This document shows, piece by piece, positions 1-6,065 of a stretch of DNA of 7,049 nt; within the stretch, counting starts at the first letter, position 1; every line of letters starts with the position of its first letter. The DNA lies in NCBI GenBank assembly GCA_002314515.1, contig DCGB01000053.1:1-7049 (forward strand), in the 5' to 3' direction. The notes beneath the pieces are model-generated. The model was given only the letters and a program-made list of their open reading frames with translations. It did not search any database and had not been told where the DNA came from. This DNA comes from Solobacterium sp. UBA1789 (lineage in GTDB: Bacteria; Bacillota_I; Bacilli_A; Erysipelotrichales; Erysipelotrichaceae). The translations under genes and the position numbers were made by a program.

Positions 1-669
1 AGGAAAATAATACTTTATCTGATCTGTTTTATTCTGTTGTGCATTTGTGTTGGTTTGTATATTGTTGTTGATCCTTTTTATGAGGAAGTTGTAGTTACCA
101 ATCATTTAATTGGCGAAAGGGAGGTTGTTTGTGCTGAAGACCTTGAATTACTTAAGGTTCCCAAAAGAATGATAAATGGTGATTATTATCTAAGCAGTGA
201 TGAAGTTACTGGTTTGGTTACTAAAATCAATATGGCCATTCCCAAGGGTTCTTTTTTATATAAGAATGCCCTGGAAACAAACATCAGGGATGATATTGAT
301 TTAAAACTTAAGGATAATGAGGTTTCTTATGATTTGTTTGTCAGAGATATTAAAGCCAATAGTGGTCATTTAAATGAGGGAATGTATGTTGATTTATATC
401 TGACTTTAAATAAGGATAAGGCTGTATCTGATTTACTTGTTTCTTCCTGTAAGATAATAGCTTTATATAATGCCCAAAATGAAAGAATAAGGGATTATGA
501 AACGGCAAATGCCACTATAATCACCATTAATTTACTAAAAGACCAGGTTGCCTATGTCAACAAGGCTTTGATAAGCGGGGAAATATCACTTGTTGTGGGC
601 AATGATCCCTATAGTGAAAGACAGTCCAGTTTAAATAAGGAGAGTGAAGTTCTTGCTTATATCGAATAA
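1..669 (+). CDS. SAF-domain membrane-anchored protein, CpaB/RcpC-like (5' end outside window)
   Basis: The frame is open from base 1, so the true start lies upstream; the TTG at 37 falls inside a hydrophobic stretch and is not a credible start. The first codons (about 4-23) encode an uncharged segment (ILYLICFILLCICVGLYIVV) that reads as a signal anchor. A SAF-like domain follows at about codons 29-90: a VVVTNHLIGEREVV strand, the DLELLKVPKRM segment, then IPKGSFLYKNAL. The rest (about codons 110-205) fits the RcpC/CpaB C-terminal pattern, with GMYVDLYL, a CKIIALYNA strand, and an ITINLLKDQ...VNKALISGEISLVV ending. CpaB-family proteins are inner-membrane or periplasmic assembly factors of Flp/Tad type IV pili; FlgA-like proteins share the SAF fold. 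No other pilus gene is visible here, so a pilus role is inference. Its 3' end overlaps radC. Confidence 0.7.
   Translation, partial: RKIILYLICFILLCICVGLYIVVDPFYEEVVVTNHLIGEREVVCAEDLELLKVPKRMINGDYYLSSDEVTGLVTKINMAIPKGSFLYKNALETNIRDDIDLKLKDNEVSYDLFVRDIKANSGHLNEGMYVDLYLTLNKDKAVSDLLVSSCKIIALYNAQNERIRDYETANATIITINLLKDQVAYVNKALISGEISLVVGNDPYSERQSSLNKESEVLAYIE
637..642 (+). promoter_or_regulatory. radC ribosome-binding site that decides the start
   Basis: AAGGAG lies inside the end of the upstream SAF-domain gene. It is one base from the GTG at 644 and ten bases from the TTG at 653, so it favours the TTG. An in-frame stop at 632-634 excludes any earlier start. Confidence 0.6.
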
Positions 670-1327
670 AAGTGAACTCCTGCCAAGAGAAAAAGCTTTA
701 GCCTATGGGTTGGATAGCCTGGAAAATGCAGAATTACTGGCTTTGGTTATTAAATCAGCCTATGCTGGTCGTAATGTTTTGGAATTATCTAGGGATATCA
801 TTAATATTGCCAATGGCTTTGATCAGCTTTTATCTTTAACCTATGAGGAGCTGATTACAATTAAGGGCATCAAGAATGCCAAGGCCTTAGAAATAATGGC
901 CATACTTGAAATCTGCAAACGTTTATCACATGTTGAACATGTTTCTGATCATAAGAAAGAACTTGATTCAAAAATGCTGGTAGACTGGTTGCGTTTTAGT
1001 GTCGGTTTTAAGAATCAGGAAGAATTTGTTGCCGTTTTTATTGATAATAAGGGCAGGATTATTCGTCATGAGACTTTGTTTAAGGGTTCAAGAAATATGA
1101 CGGTTGTTGGTGTTGATGAATTAATGAGAAAGGCTATATTGGCAAGGAGTGCTTATCTTGTTATTGGCCATAATCACCCAGGTGCTGATTGCCATCCTTC
1201 TAATGCTGATTTACTTCTGACAAAGCAGATTAAGGAAGCTGCTTCTTTAATGCAGATTGGTTTACTCGATCATTTAATTGTTTCACCAGATTCTTATTTC
1301 AGCTTTAAAAAAGAGGGTTTATTATGA
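653..1327 (+). CDS. radC: RadC/UPF0758 family JAMM-motif protein
   Basis: A RadC-family protein of 224 residues. From the TTG start, the N-terminal part has the family's PRE motif (residues 11-13), an ENAELLALVI helix and a helix-hairpin-helix-like KGIKNAKA. The C-terminal JAMM domain holds HNHP followed by seven residues, then SNAD, so the metal-binding pattern H-x-H-x7-S-x2-D is intact. The usual HNHPSG reads HNHPGA, and the normal PRE segment before the active site reads VDELMRKA, so this is a divergent member. The historic DNA-repair role of RadC is doubtful and its true activity is unsettled. Start choice: a GTG at 644 lies only one base after the AAGGAG at 637-642, whereas TTG at 653 has 10-base spacing and places PRE as in Bacillus RadC (from memory). 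GTG 644 remains possible. The gene overlaps the preceding CDS by 17 bases, suggesting translational coupling. Confidence 0.9.
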   Translation: MLISNKSELLPREKALAYGLDSLENAELLALVIKSAYAGRNVLELSRDIINIANGFDQLLSLTYEELITIKGIKNAKALEIMAILEICKRLSHVEHVSDHKKELDSKMLVDWLRFSVGFKNQEEFVAVFIDNKGRIIRHETLFKGSRNMTVVGVDELMRKAILARSAYLVIGHNHPGADCHPSNADLLLTKQIKEAASLMQIGLLDHLIVSPDSYFSFKKEGLL

Positions 1328-1338
1328 GCGCTTAGTAG

Positions 1339-1347
1339 TGTTAAAAT
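1339..1347 (+). promoter_or_regulatory. Possible extended -10 promoter for the lipoprotein gene
   Basis: TGTTAAAAT fits the extended -10 form TGn-TATAAT with one mismatch. The -35 position (around 1319-1324, TTATTA) is poor, as is common for extended -10 promoters. Initiation about seven bases downstream would fall at or next to the GTG start at 1354. AT-rich DNA gives such matches by chance, so this is tentative. Confidence 0.3.
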
Positions 1348-1353
1348 TTAGGT

Positions 1354-2118
1354 GTGAAGAAATGTCTGATTTTTTTATTATTGATTTTTCTGACAGCGTG
1401 TTCAAGCTGGACTAAGGAGTCTTTGGACTCTTCTTTAGATGCACTGATTGTCAATGAATTGAGTCCTTTGAATCTGCGTCAGAATAATCAGCTCAAATAT
1501 TTTTCTTATTATCTGCCATCGGATATGCAGGAAAAGGCTTATGATGATGAGATGCTGATTGTGGCTTATGATGATATTGAAATACTGATTAATATCAATA
1601 TTGCCTCAATCATCAATCGTCGTTATTATGAGACTTATTCTTTAACTGACGATGGTTTTTTTGATGAAAAGAACTGCTGTTATAACAATTATGCCTACTA
1701 TAATGATTTAAGCGGCCAAACCAAGGAATTAAAGATTAATATCTATCAGAATGACGACCTTTATTTCATTCATGTCTTTACCAGCAATATGCAGTTTTAT
1801 AGTGTTGCCACCTTAAATGAGGTCTACGAGGTTGTTCGTCATATCTATCTTATGGCCCGTTGTATTACAGTTGATGAGGATGCGGTTGTCAGTGTCTATT
1901 CAACCAAGGATGTCATTGATTATCAGAAAAAGCAGATAGATCTGTTTGAATATATTATTCCATCTTCAGGTACAATTGCGGATTTGGCAAAAAATGGCAT
2001 CATCAGCAATGTTTATGACTACGTTGAACAGGAAGATATATCAGAAAATACTATTGAAGAAGAAAATGCTGAAGAAACAAATGAACAGGAAGATATAGAA
2101 AATGAGGAGGAAGAATAA
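1354..2118 (+). CDS. Predicted lipoprotein of unknown function with acidic C-terminal tail
   Basis: I do not recognise this 254-residue protein. It begins MKK, then a hydrophobic segment (about residues 5-13), then the lipobox LTAC with the lipidated cysteine at residue 16. It should therefore be exported and anchored to the outer face of the membrane. The body is rich in tyrosine and aspartate, with an unusual CCYNNYAYYND stretch near residues 109-119. The tail from about residue 224 is nearly all Glu, Asn, Asp, Gln and Thr and is probably disordered. GTG at 1354 is the only possible start ahead of the signal peptide, because an in-frame stop lies at 1342. The ribosome-binding site is weak (AGG at 1350-1352, abutting the start). 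The stop overlaps the next start by one base, coupling it to the following gene and murC. An envelope role is inferred from the signal and context only. Confidence 0.85.
   Translation: MKKCLIFLLLIFLTACSSWTKESLDSSLDALIVNELSPLNLRQNNQLKYFSYYLPSDMQEKAYDDEMLIVAYDDIEILININIASIINRRYYETYSLTDDGFFDEKNCCYNNYAYYNDLSGQTKELKINIYQNDDLYFIHVFTSNMQFYSVATLNEVYEVVRHIYLMARCITVDEDAVVSVYSTKDVIDYQKKQIDLFEYIIPSSGTIADLAKNGIISNVYDYVEQEDISENTIEEENAEETNEQEDIENEEEE
2104..2110 (+). promoter_or_regulatory. Ribosome-binding site inside the Glu-coding tail of the lipoprotein
   Basis: GAGGAGG sits 7 bases before the ATG at 2118 and is read in the upstream gene as Glu codons of its acidic tail. With the TAATG stop/start overlap it supports translational coupling of the two genes. 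Confidence 0.8.
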
Positions 2119-2759
2119 TGGCTGACATTCGTAAAAAGTTTATTGACATCCTTTTTGAACCGGAAGAAGACGAAGAAGAAACTGTCGTAACTAAGCCAGA
2201 GCCTAAAAAGGAAGCTGAAGTCAAAAAAGAAGTTCAGGTTGAAAAGCCAGTTGCAGCCGTTGAGGAAAAGAAGGACCGCAATACAATACAGGCTAAAGAG
2301 ATTATGTATAAGAATTCTTCTTTTGCCAATATCGAATTAGAAAAAAAGGATATTCCTCTTAAGAAGGCTGAAAATGATAATTATGAATATGAGGCTTTAC
2401 CAAATATTTCGCCTATTTTTGGTGTAATTGATGAAAAAAATGCCAAGACAAAGGAAGTTGTCAGCAAGGTTGATACCAATCAGACAATGAAGCCGGAGTC
2501 TTCTTATCTTGGTACGGTTATTTCGCCTTTTTATGGTTATGATGAGGAAAAGGCTAATGAAGAAAGAATGAATATTCTAGCCAAAATCAGTAAGAAAAAA
2601 GATGATGATCTGATGGATGTCACCGAAGAACTGGGTGATTTATTTGAAGATGATTATAAGGAAAAGACATTGGAAAGAATGCTGGAAGAAGATACAACTT
2701 ATGTAGTTGGCAATGAGATTGATTTATTTGCCGATGTCTTTGGCGAGGAAAAGAAATGA
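2118..2759 (+). CDS. Acidic, probably disordered protein with duplicated ISP(I/F)(F/Y)G motif; unknown function
   Basis: I do not recognise this 213-residue cytoplasmic protein (no signal peptide or membrane span). The first 13 residues (MADIRKKFIDILF) could form an amphipathic membrane-binding helix, followed by a Glu-rich patch, an arrangement reminiscent of the N-terminus of the division protein SepF, though no SepF domain follows. Residues about 15-55 are a low-complexity Lys/Glu/Val/Pro linker. Two short motifs stand out in otherwise charged sequence: ISPIFGVIDEK (97-107) and ISPFYGYDEEK (135-145). Two further hydrophobic spots occur near the end, ELGDLFEDD (171-179) and IDLFADVFGEE (201-211). 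The layout suggests a scaffold or adaptor using short linear motifs, which is inference. The start overlaps the lipoprotein stop by one base and the stop overlaps the murC start by four. Confidence 0.85.
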   Translation: MADIRKKFIDILFEPEEDEEETVVTKPEPKKEAEVKKEVQVEKPVAAVEEKKDRNTIQAKEIMYKNSSFANIELEKKDIPLKKAENDNYEYEALPNISPIFGVIDEKNAKTKEVVSKVDTNQTMKPESSYLGTVISPFYGYDEEKANEERMNILAKISKKKDDDLMDVTEELGDLFEDDYKEKTLERMLEEDTTYVVGNEIDLFADVFGEEKK

Positions 2760-4054
2760 TTTATTTTATCGGAATTAAGGGTTCAGGTATGGCGTCTTTG
2801 GCTGTTATGATGAAGCAGCTTGGTGAAGATGTCTGCGGTTCGGATTTGGATAAGCATTTTTTTACCGAAGAAGAATTGCTTAAAAACCAGATCCCTATCT
2901 ATTCTTTTAATAAAGACAATATTAAAGATGGCTATACGGTAGTTATTGGCAATGCCTTTCTGGAAGATTTTGAAGAAGTTGTTGCAGCCCGTAACAATAA
3001 GACCTGCAAGTGTTATCGTTATCATGAATTTCTGGGAATTCTGGTTGATAAATATCATTCTGTTGGCATTGCCGGTTCTCATGGTAAGACAACAACCACA
3101 ACGATGACTAAGACTTTGTTGTCACATTTTGCCCCAACGGCTTATCTGATTGGTGATGGTCAGGGTCATTTGACTAAGGATAGTCATTATCTTTGTGTTG
3201 AATCTGACGAATTCAGAAGACATTTTCTGGCTTATCATCCTAAGGAAGCTATTATTACCAATATTGAAATTGACCATGTAGATTACTTTAAGGATGAGGA
3301 AGATTATTTTTCGGCTTATCAGTCTTTTGCGGACAATGTCAAAGATTATCTTTTCTACAATGGCGATGATGAGTGGTGTCGTAAATTAAAACATCATAAT
3401 GCCTATAGCTTTGGTTTCAATGAAAATAATGATTACCATATTAAGAATCTGAAGAATGATTCAGTTTCTTCTTCTTTTGACTTCTATTATCACGATACAT
3501 ATCTGGCTTCTTATGATTTGCCTTTGGTTGGTAAACATCTTCTCTATGACATCATGGGTGTTTTGTCTTTGGGTGATAAGCTTGGATTTGATCATCAGAT
3601 GATGAAAGAGGCGTTTGAAGAATATAGAGGTCCTAAGCGTCGTTATAAGATTGAAGAATATCATGATTCGGTTTTTGTCGATGACTATGCCCATCATCCA
3701 ACCGAGGTAAAGGTAACAATCGAGGCTTCTTTTGCCCGCTATCCTGATAGGGAAATTGTTGCTGTATTTAAGCCGCATCGGGCTTCTCGTGTCTTATATT
3801 TTGCGGATGATTTTGCAAGGGCATTGAGTATTGCTGATCATGTTTATCTTTTGGATTTTACTTCAATTGATGATAAGCAGGATGGTACGGATATTGATAT
3901 TACTTATTTACAGAAAAGAATTCCTGGTTCAGTCATTTTGAGTGAAGATGAAGAGGGGGCTAAACTTTTGTCTAAACACAAGGGTGCCTGTTTTGTCTTT
4001 ATGTCTTCCAAGGATATCTATAATATTGCAAAACTTACCAAGAAGTATCTCTAG
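2756..4054 (+). CDS. murC: UDP-N-acetylmuramate--L-alanine ligase
   Basis: MurC joins L-alanine to UDP-N-acetylmuramic acid using ATP, the first amino-acid addition in cytoplasmic peptidoglycan precursor synthesis. At 432 residues it is full length. The N-terminal UDP-binding domain has GIKGSGMASLA (6-16) and GSDLD (28-32). The central ATPase domain has the P-loop AGSHGKTTTT (106-115), VESDEFRRHF (148-157), close to the Bacillus form, and TNIEIDHVDYF (168-178). The C-terminal domain has GPKRRYKI (292-299), VDDYAHHPTEV (308-318) and FKPHRASR (338-345). Oddity: the usual Mur-ligase HNxxN signature reads HLLYD (261-265), so both asparagines are replaced. The ATG overlaps the previous stop by four bases, with GAGGAA five bases upstream of the start. 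The absence of D-Glu, DAP/Lys or D-Ala-D-Ala ligase features and the Bacillus-like N-terminus argue for MurC over MurD, MurE or MurF. Confidence 0.96.
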   Translation: MIYFIGIKGSGMASLAVMMKQLGEDVCGSDLDKHFFTEEELLKNQIPIYSFNKDNIKDGYTVVIGNAFLEDFEEVVAARNNKTCKCYRYHEFLGILVDKYHSVGIAGSHGKTTTTTMTKTLLSHFAPTAYLIGDGQGHLTKDSHYLCVESDEFRRHFLAYHPKEAIITNIEIDHVDYFKDEEDYFSAYQSFADNVKDYLFYNGDDEWCRKLKHHNAYSFGFNENNDYHIKNLKNDSVSSSFDFYYHDTYLASYDLPLVGKHLLYDIMGVLSLGDKLGFDHQMMKEAFEEYRGPKRRYKIEEYHDSVFVDDYAHHPTEVKVTIEASFARYPDREIVAVFKPHRASRVLYFADDFARALSIADHVYLLDFTSIDDKQDGTDIDITYLQKRIPGSVILSEDEEGAKLLSKHKGACFVFMSSKDIYNIAKLTKKYL

Positions 4055-4056
4055 TA

Positions 4057-4071
4057 ATGTAAACGCTTTTT
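4057..4071 (+). promoter_or_regulatory. cre-like site (putative CcpA operator)
   Basis: ATGTAAACGCTTTTT matches the cre consensus WTGNAARCGNWWWCA at every position except the final CA. It lies three bases after the murC stop and six bases before the -35 box of the promoter that would serve the operon containing ccpA. Its centre is roughly 48 bases upstream of the predicted transcription start. This suggests CcpA autoregulation, but the 3' half-site is imperfect and binding is unproven. Confidence 0.55.
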
Positions 4072-4077
4072 AGTCCC

Positions 4078-4106
4078 TTGAAAAAATTTTCATAATTTAA
4101 TAGAAT
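4078..4106 (+). promoter_or_regulatory. Sigma-A type promoter of the DUF948-ytxH-ccpA-tyrS operon
   Basis: TTGAAA at 4078-4083 and TAGAAT at 4101-4106 are separated by exactly 17 bases, each with one mismatch to consensus, and the spacer is AT-rich. Transcription would start near 4113, giving a very short leader that begins close to the GAGGTG ribosome-binding site at 4113-4118. No hairpin terminator is seen between murC and this promoter, so read-through from murC is also likely. Confidence 0.65.
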
Positions 4107-4125
4107 AATCATGAGGTGAACAAAA

Positions 4126-4497
4126 ATGAATAGTTTTTTAGACACTTTATATGAAGCCAGTCATCAGTTTTTGCCCCTTGTTGGCATTATCACTTTGGTG
4201 GTAGTCATCATTTTTTTGACTAAACTTATTAATCTGGCGGATGCGATCGCTAAAACATTGGAAAAAACCGATACAACCATTGATCTGGTTGATAAGTCAA
4301 TCGAAAAAATCCAGGATCCTTTAGATGCAGCTGTTCGCGTTGCCGGCAGTGTTGATCGAGCCTATGACATTTCACTCAAGGCCATCAGTAGCGCTAAGGA
4401 CTATGTTGATAAGAATGCCAAAAATATCAAGGCAAAAATAGACCAGATGACTGTAGAAGAAAATGATAACGAAGAAGGAGAGATAGAAAATGACTGA
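4126..4497 (+). CDS. DUF948 (YtxG-like) membrane protein
   Basis: A 123-residue protein with one N-terminal membrane span (about residues 15-32, FLPLVGIITLVVVIIFLT), then a long predicted helical region and a Glu/Asp/Asn-rich C-terminus. The layout and the repeated hydrophobic/Thr/Asp heptads after the span (LADAIAKTLEKTDTTIDLVD) fit the DUF948 family, to which Bacillus YtxG belongs. The family's function is unknown; in Bacillus the ytxGH genes respond to general stress. GAGGTG lies 7 bases before the ATG and no earlier in-frame start is plausible. It is the first gene after the promoter at 4078-4106 and its stop overlaps the next start by 8 bases. A YtxG-like assignment is supported as much by the murC/ytxH-like/ccpA neighbourhood as by sequence. 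Confidence 0.75.
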   Translation: MNSFLDTLYEASHQFLPLVGIITLVVVIIFLTKLINLADAIAKTLEKTDTTIDLVDKSIEKIQDPLDAAVRVAGSVDRAYDISLKAISSAKDYVDKNAKNIKAKIDQMTVEENDNEEGEIEND

Positions 4498-5068
4498 ACA
4501 GGAAAAGATTGAACAGACAATTAAAGATACTGTTGAAGAAATGAAGAAAAAGATCGATGAAATTTCTAATGAAGAAGTTGAAAGCGATAATGATGATGTA
4601 AAAAAGGAAGCTGATGAATTAAAGGAAAAGGCTATTGAAACTTTAAATAAGGCTGTTGAGAAGTTAAAGGAAACTTATAAAGAAGTTAAGGATTCTGATG
4701 AACTTAAGAATGTTGTTGAATTTGTTAAGACTAAGTCTGCAGATCTGGCTGATACAACAATGCTTAAGATTAAAGAACTTAAGGAAAACGAAAAGTTAAA
4801 AGAAGGCGTCAAGAAGGCTTCGGAAGCTGTTAAGGATGCCGGTGCCAAGGTAAAAGAAAGCATCGACAATAGTGAGGTCCTGGATAATGTTGTTGATAAG
4901 GCTGGTGAAGTATTATCTGATGTCAAAGACAGCATTAATGAATTTGTCAACAAACCAGAAGTTGCTGAAAAGATCGATAAAGTTAAGGATACAACTATTG
5001 ATGTTGGCGAAAAAGCTGTTTCAGCATTAAAGGAATGGTTAAAACCGGAAGATAAGGGTGACAATTAA
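4490..5068 (+). CDS. Helical-repeat protein, YtxH-like by position
   Basis: A 192-residue protein that is almost wholly Lys, Glu, Asp, Val, Ala and Leu, with amphipathic helix periodicity and no cysteine or membrane span. Four tandem degenerate units are visible at about residues 66-96, 97-124, 125-152 and 153-183. Each opens with a short polar cap such as KDSDELKN, KENEKLKE, DNSEVLDN or NKPEVAEK, followed by a helix of about 20 residues. This resembles apolipoprotein- or LEA-like helical repeats. The place between a DUF948 gene and ccpA is that of ytxH in Bacillus, but Bacillus YtxH has an N-terminal glycine-rich membrane segment that is absent here. Association with the membrane surface or with the DUF948 partner is inference. 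AAGGAG at 4475-4480 precedes the ATG by 9 bases, and the stop overlaps the ccpA start by one base. Confidence 0.8.
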   Translation: MTEQEKIEQTIKDTVEEMKKKIDEISNEEVESDNDDVKKEADELKEKAIETLNKAVEKLKETYKEVKDSDELKNVVEFVKTKSADLADTTMLKIKELKENEKLKEGVKKASEAVKDAGAKVKESIDNSEVLDNVVDKAGEVLSDVKDSINEFVNKPEVAEKIDKVKDTTIDVGEKAVSALKEWLKPEDKGDN

Positions 5069-6060
5069 TGAAACGCATCACCATCTATGACGTAGCTAAG
5101 GAAGCCGGCGTTTCTTTAGCCACTGTCTCACGAGTAATGAATGGATCTGATGCCGTCAAATCACAAACCAAAAATAAGGTTGAAGAAGCAATTACCAAAC
5201 TGGGCTATAAGCCAAATGCCATTGCTCAGGGTCTGGCTTTGCAGCGCACAACAACCATTGGTCTGATTTTTCCTAATTCTGCTTTTGCCTATAATGAACA
5301 GTTAATTAATGGTCTTTGCGATGTTGCCAAGATCTATGATTATACAATTGCGCTTCATACGATTTCTGAGGGTATTACCAATATTCAGGAAGTTGTTGAT
5401 GAGGTTATCAAGTCTCGTGTTGATGGTGTTGTTATTTATTCGGATAAGCCTTTAGATGAATCAACAAAGTTACTTGATGAATACGCCATCCCAATGGTTG
5501 TGATTGGCAATAAGGTTGCTTCTAATGCCATTGCTTCAGCATATATCAATTATGAAGATGCGGTCATTGAATTATGCGAAAAGTATCTGGATAAGGGTAT
5601 TAAAGATATCATGATCATGGAAGATCGTAAGAATGAAAATGTCACTTCTGCCATGTTAAAGGGTGCCAGATCGTGTTTTGAAAGTAAGGGACTTGTTTTC
5701 AATAATTATCTGGAATATTCTTCCGATGAGCGTTCAACTTATAAATATTTAAAGGATTATTTTGAAACACATAAACATCAGTTAATGATTGTGAATCGTG
5801 ATTCACAGGCTTTGGCTGTTTTAAATGCCGCTCGAGAAAACGGTATTAAGATTCCTGAGGATATGGAACTGGTTTGCATGACTGATTCCAAATTCACTTC
5901 GATGGTTAGACCAGAGATTTCAGCTTATACCGTTCCTTCTTATGATCTGGGTGCTGTTTCTATGCGTTTAATGACCAAGATGTTAAAGGATGATAGTGTT
6001 GAAGATAAGGAAAAAGTTTTAAATTGTCTGTTCTTGGAAAGACAGACAACCAAGAGGTAG
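5068..6060 (+). CDS. ccpA: Catabolite control protein A, LacI-family regulator
   Basis: A LacI/GalR-family DNA-binding regulator of 330 residues, close to the usual CcpA length. The N-terminal helix-turn-helix is canonical (TIYDVAKEAGVSLATVSRVMNG within residues 5-26), followed by the hinge NAIAQGLA (50-57), where the usual Arg is Gln. A periplasmic-binding-protein-like core follows. Near the C-terminus, YDLGAVSMR (292-300) carries the Tyr, Asp and Arg that in Bacillus CcpA contact HPr-Ser46-P and mark CcpA within the family. In Bacillota, CcpA with HPr-Ser-P binds cre sites to control carbon metabolism. The usual core pieces NDEMA and GFDNT are replaced by NRDSQALA and CMTDSK, so this is a divergent member. 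AAGGGTG lies 7 bases before the ATG. The cre-like site at 4057-4071 suggests feedback on its own operon. Confidence 0.88.
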   Translation: MKRITIYDVAKEAGVSLATVSRVMNGSDAVKSQTKNKVEEAITKLGYKPNAIAQGLALQRTTTIGLIFPNSAFAYNEQLINGLCDVAKIYDYTIALHTISEGITNIQEVVDEVIKSRVDGVVIYSDKPLDESTKLLDEYAIPMVVIGNKVASNAIASAYINYEDAVIELCEKYLDKGIKDIMIMEDRKNENVTSAMLKGARSCFESKGLVFNNYLEYSSDERSTYKYLKDYFETHKHQLMIVNRDSQALAVLNAARENGIKIPEDMELVCMTDSKFTSMVRPEISAYTVPSYDLGAVSMRLMTKMLKDDSVEDKEKVLNCLFLERQTTKR

Positions 6061-6065
6061 CAGAT

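Noticed and set aside
37..39. TTG as the start of the first gene
   Set aside because: The frame is open to base 1 and the TTG lies inside the hydrophobic anchor, so the gene begins outside the window.
1324..1334. AGCGCT palindrome after radC as a terminator or operator
   Set aside because: It is six bases long with no loop or T-run, which is too short to support a call.
1362..1415. Short 17-codon ORF starting ATG at the beginning of the lipoprotein gene
   Set aside because: It lies wholly inside the lipoprotein gene in another frame and stops at once; the overlapping frame has a clear lipobox signal.
2783..3082. Minus-strand ORF inside murC
   Set aside because: It is a shadow of the well-supported murC frame, with no ribosome-binding site or recognisable domain.
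3461..3778. Second minus-strand ORF inside murC
   Set aside because: It mirrors conserved MurC motifs on the other strand and has no independent support.
4078..4091. Possible terminator at the A-run/T-run after murC
   Set aside because: AAAATTTT is a short AT-only palindrome without a GC stem and overlaps the promoter.
4675..5064. Minus-strand Ser/Leu/Thr-rich ORF
   Set aside because: Its composition is the reverse complement of the Lys/Glu-rich repeat gene, a common artefact.
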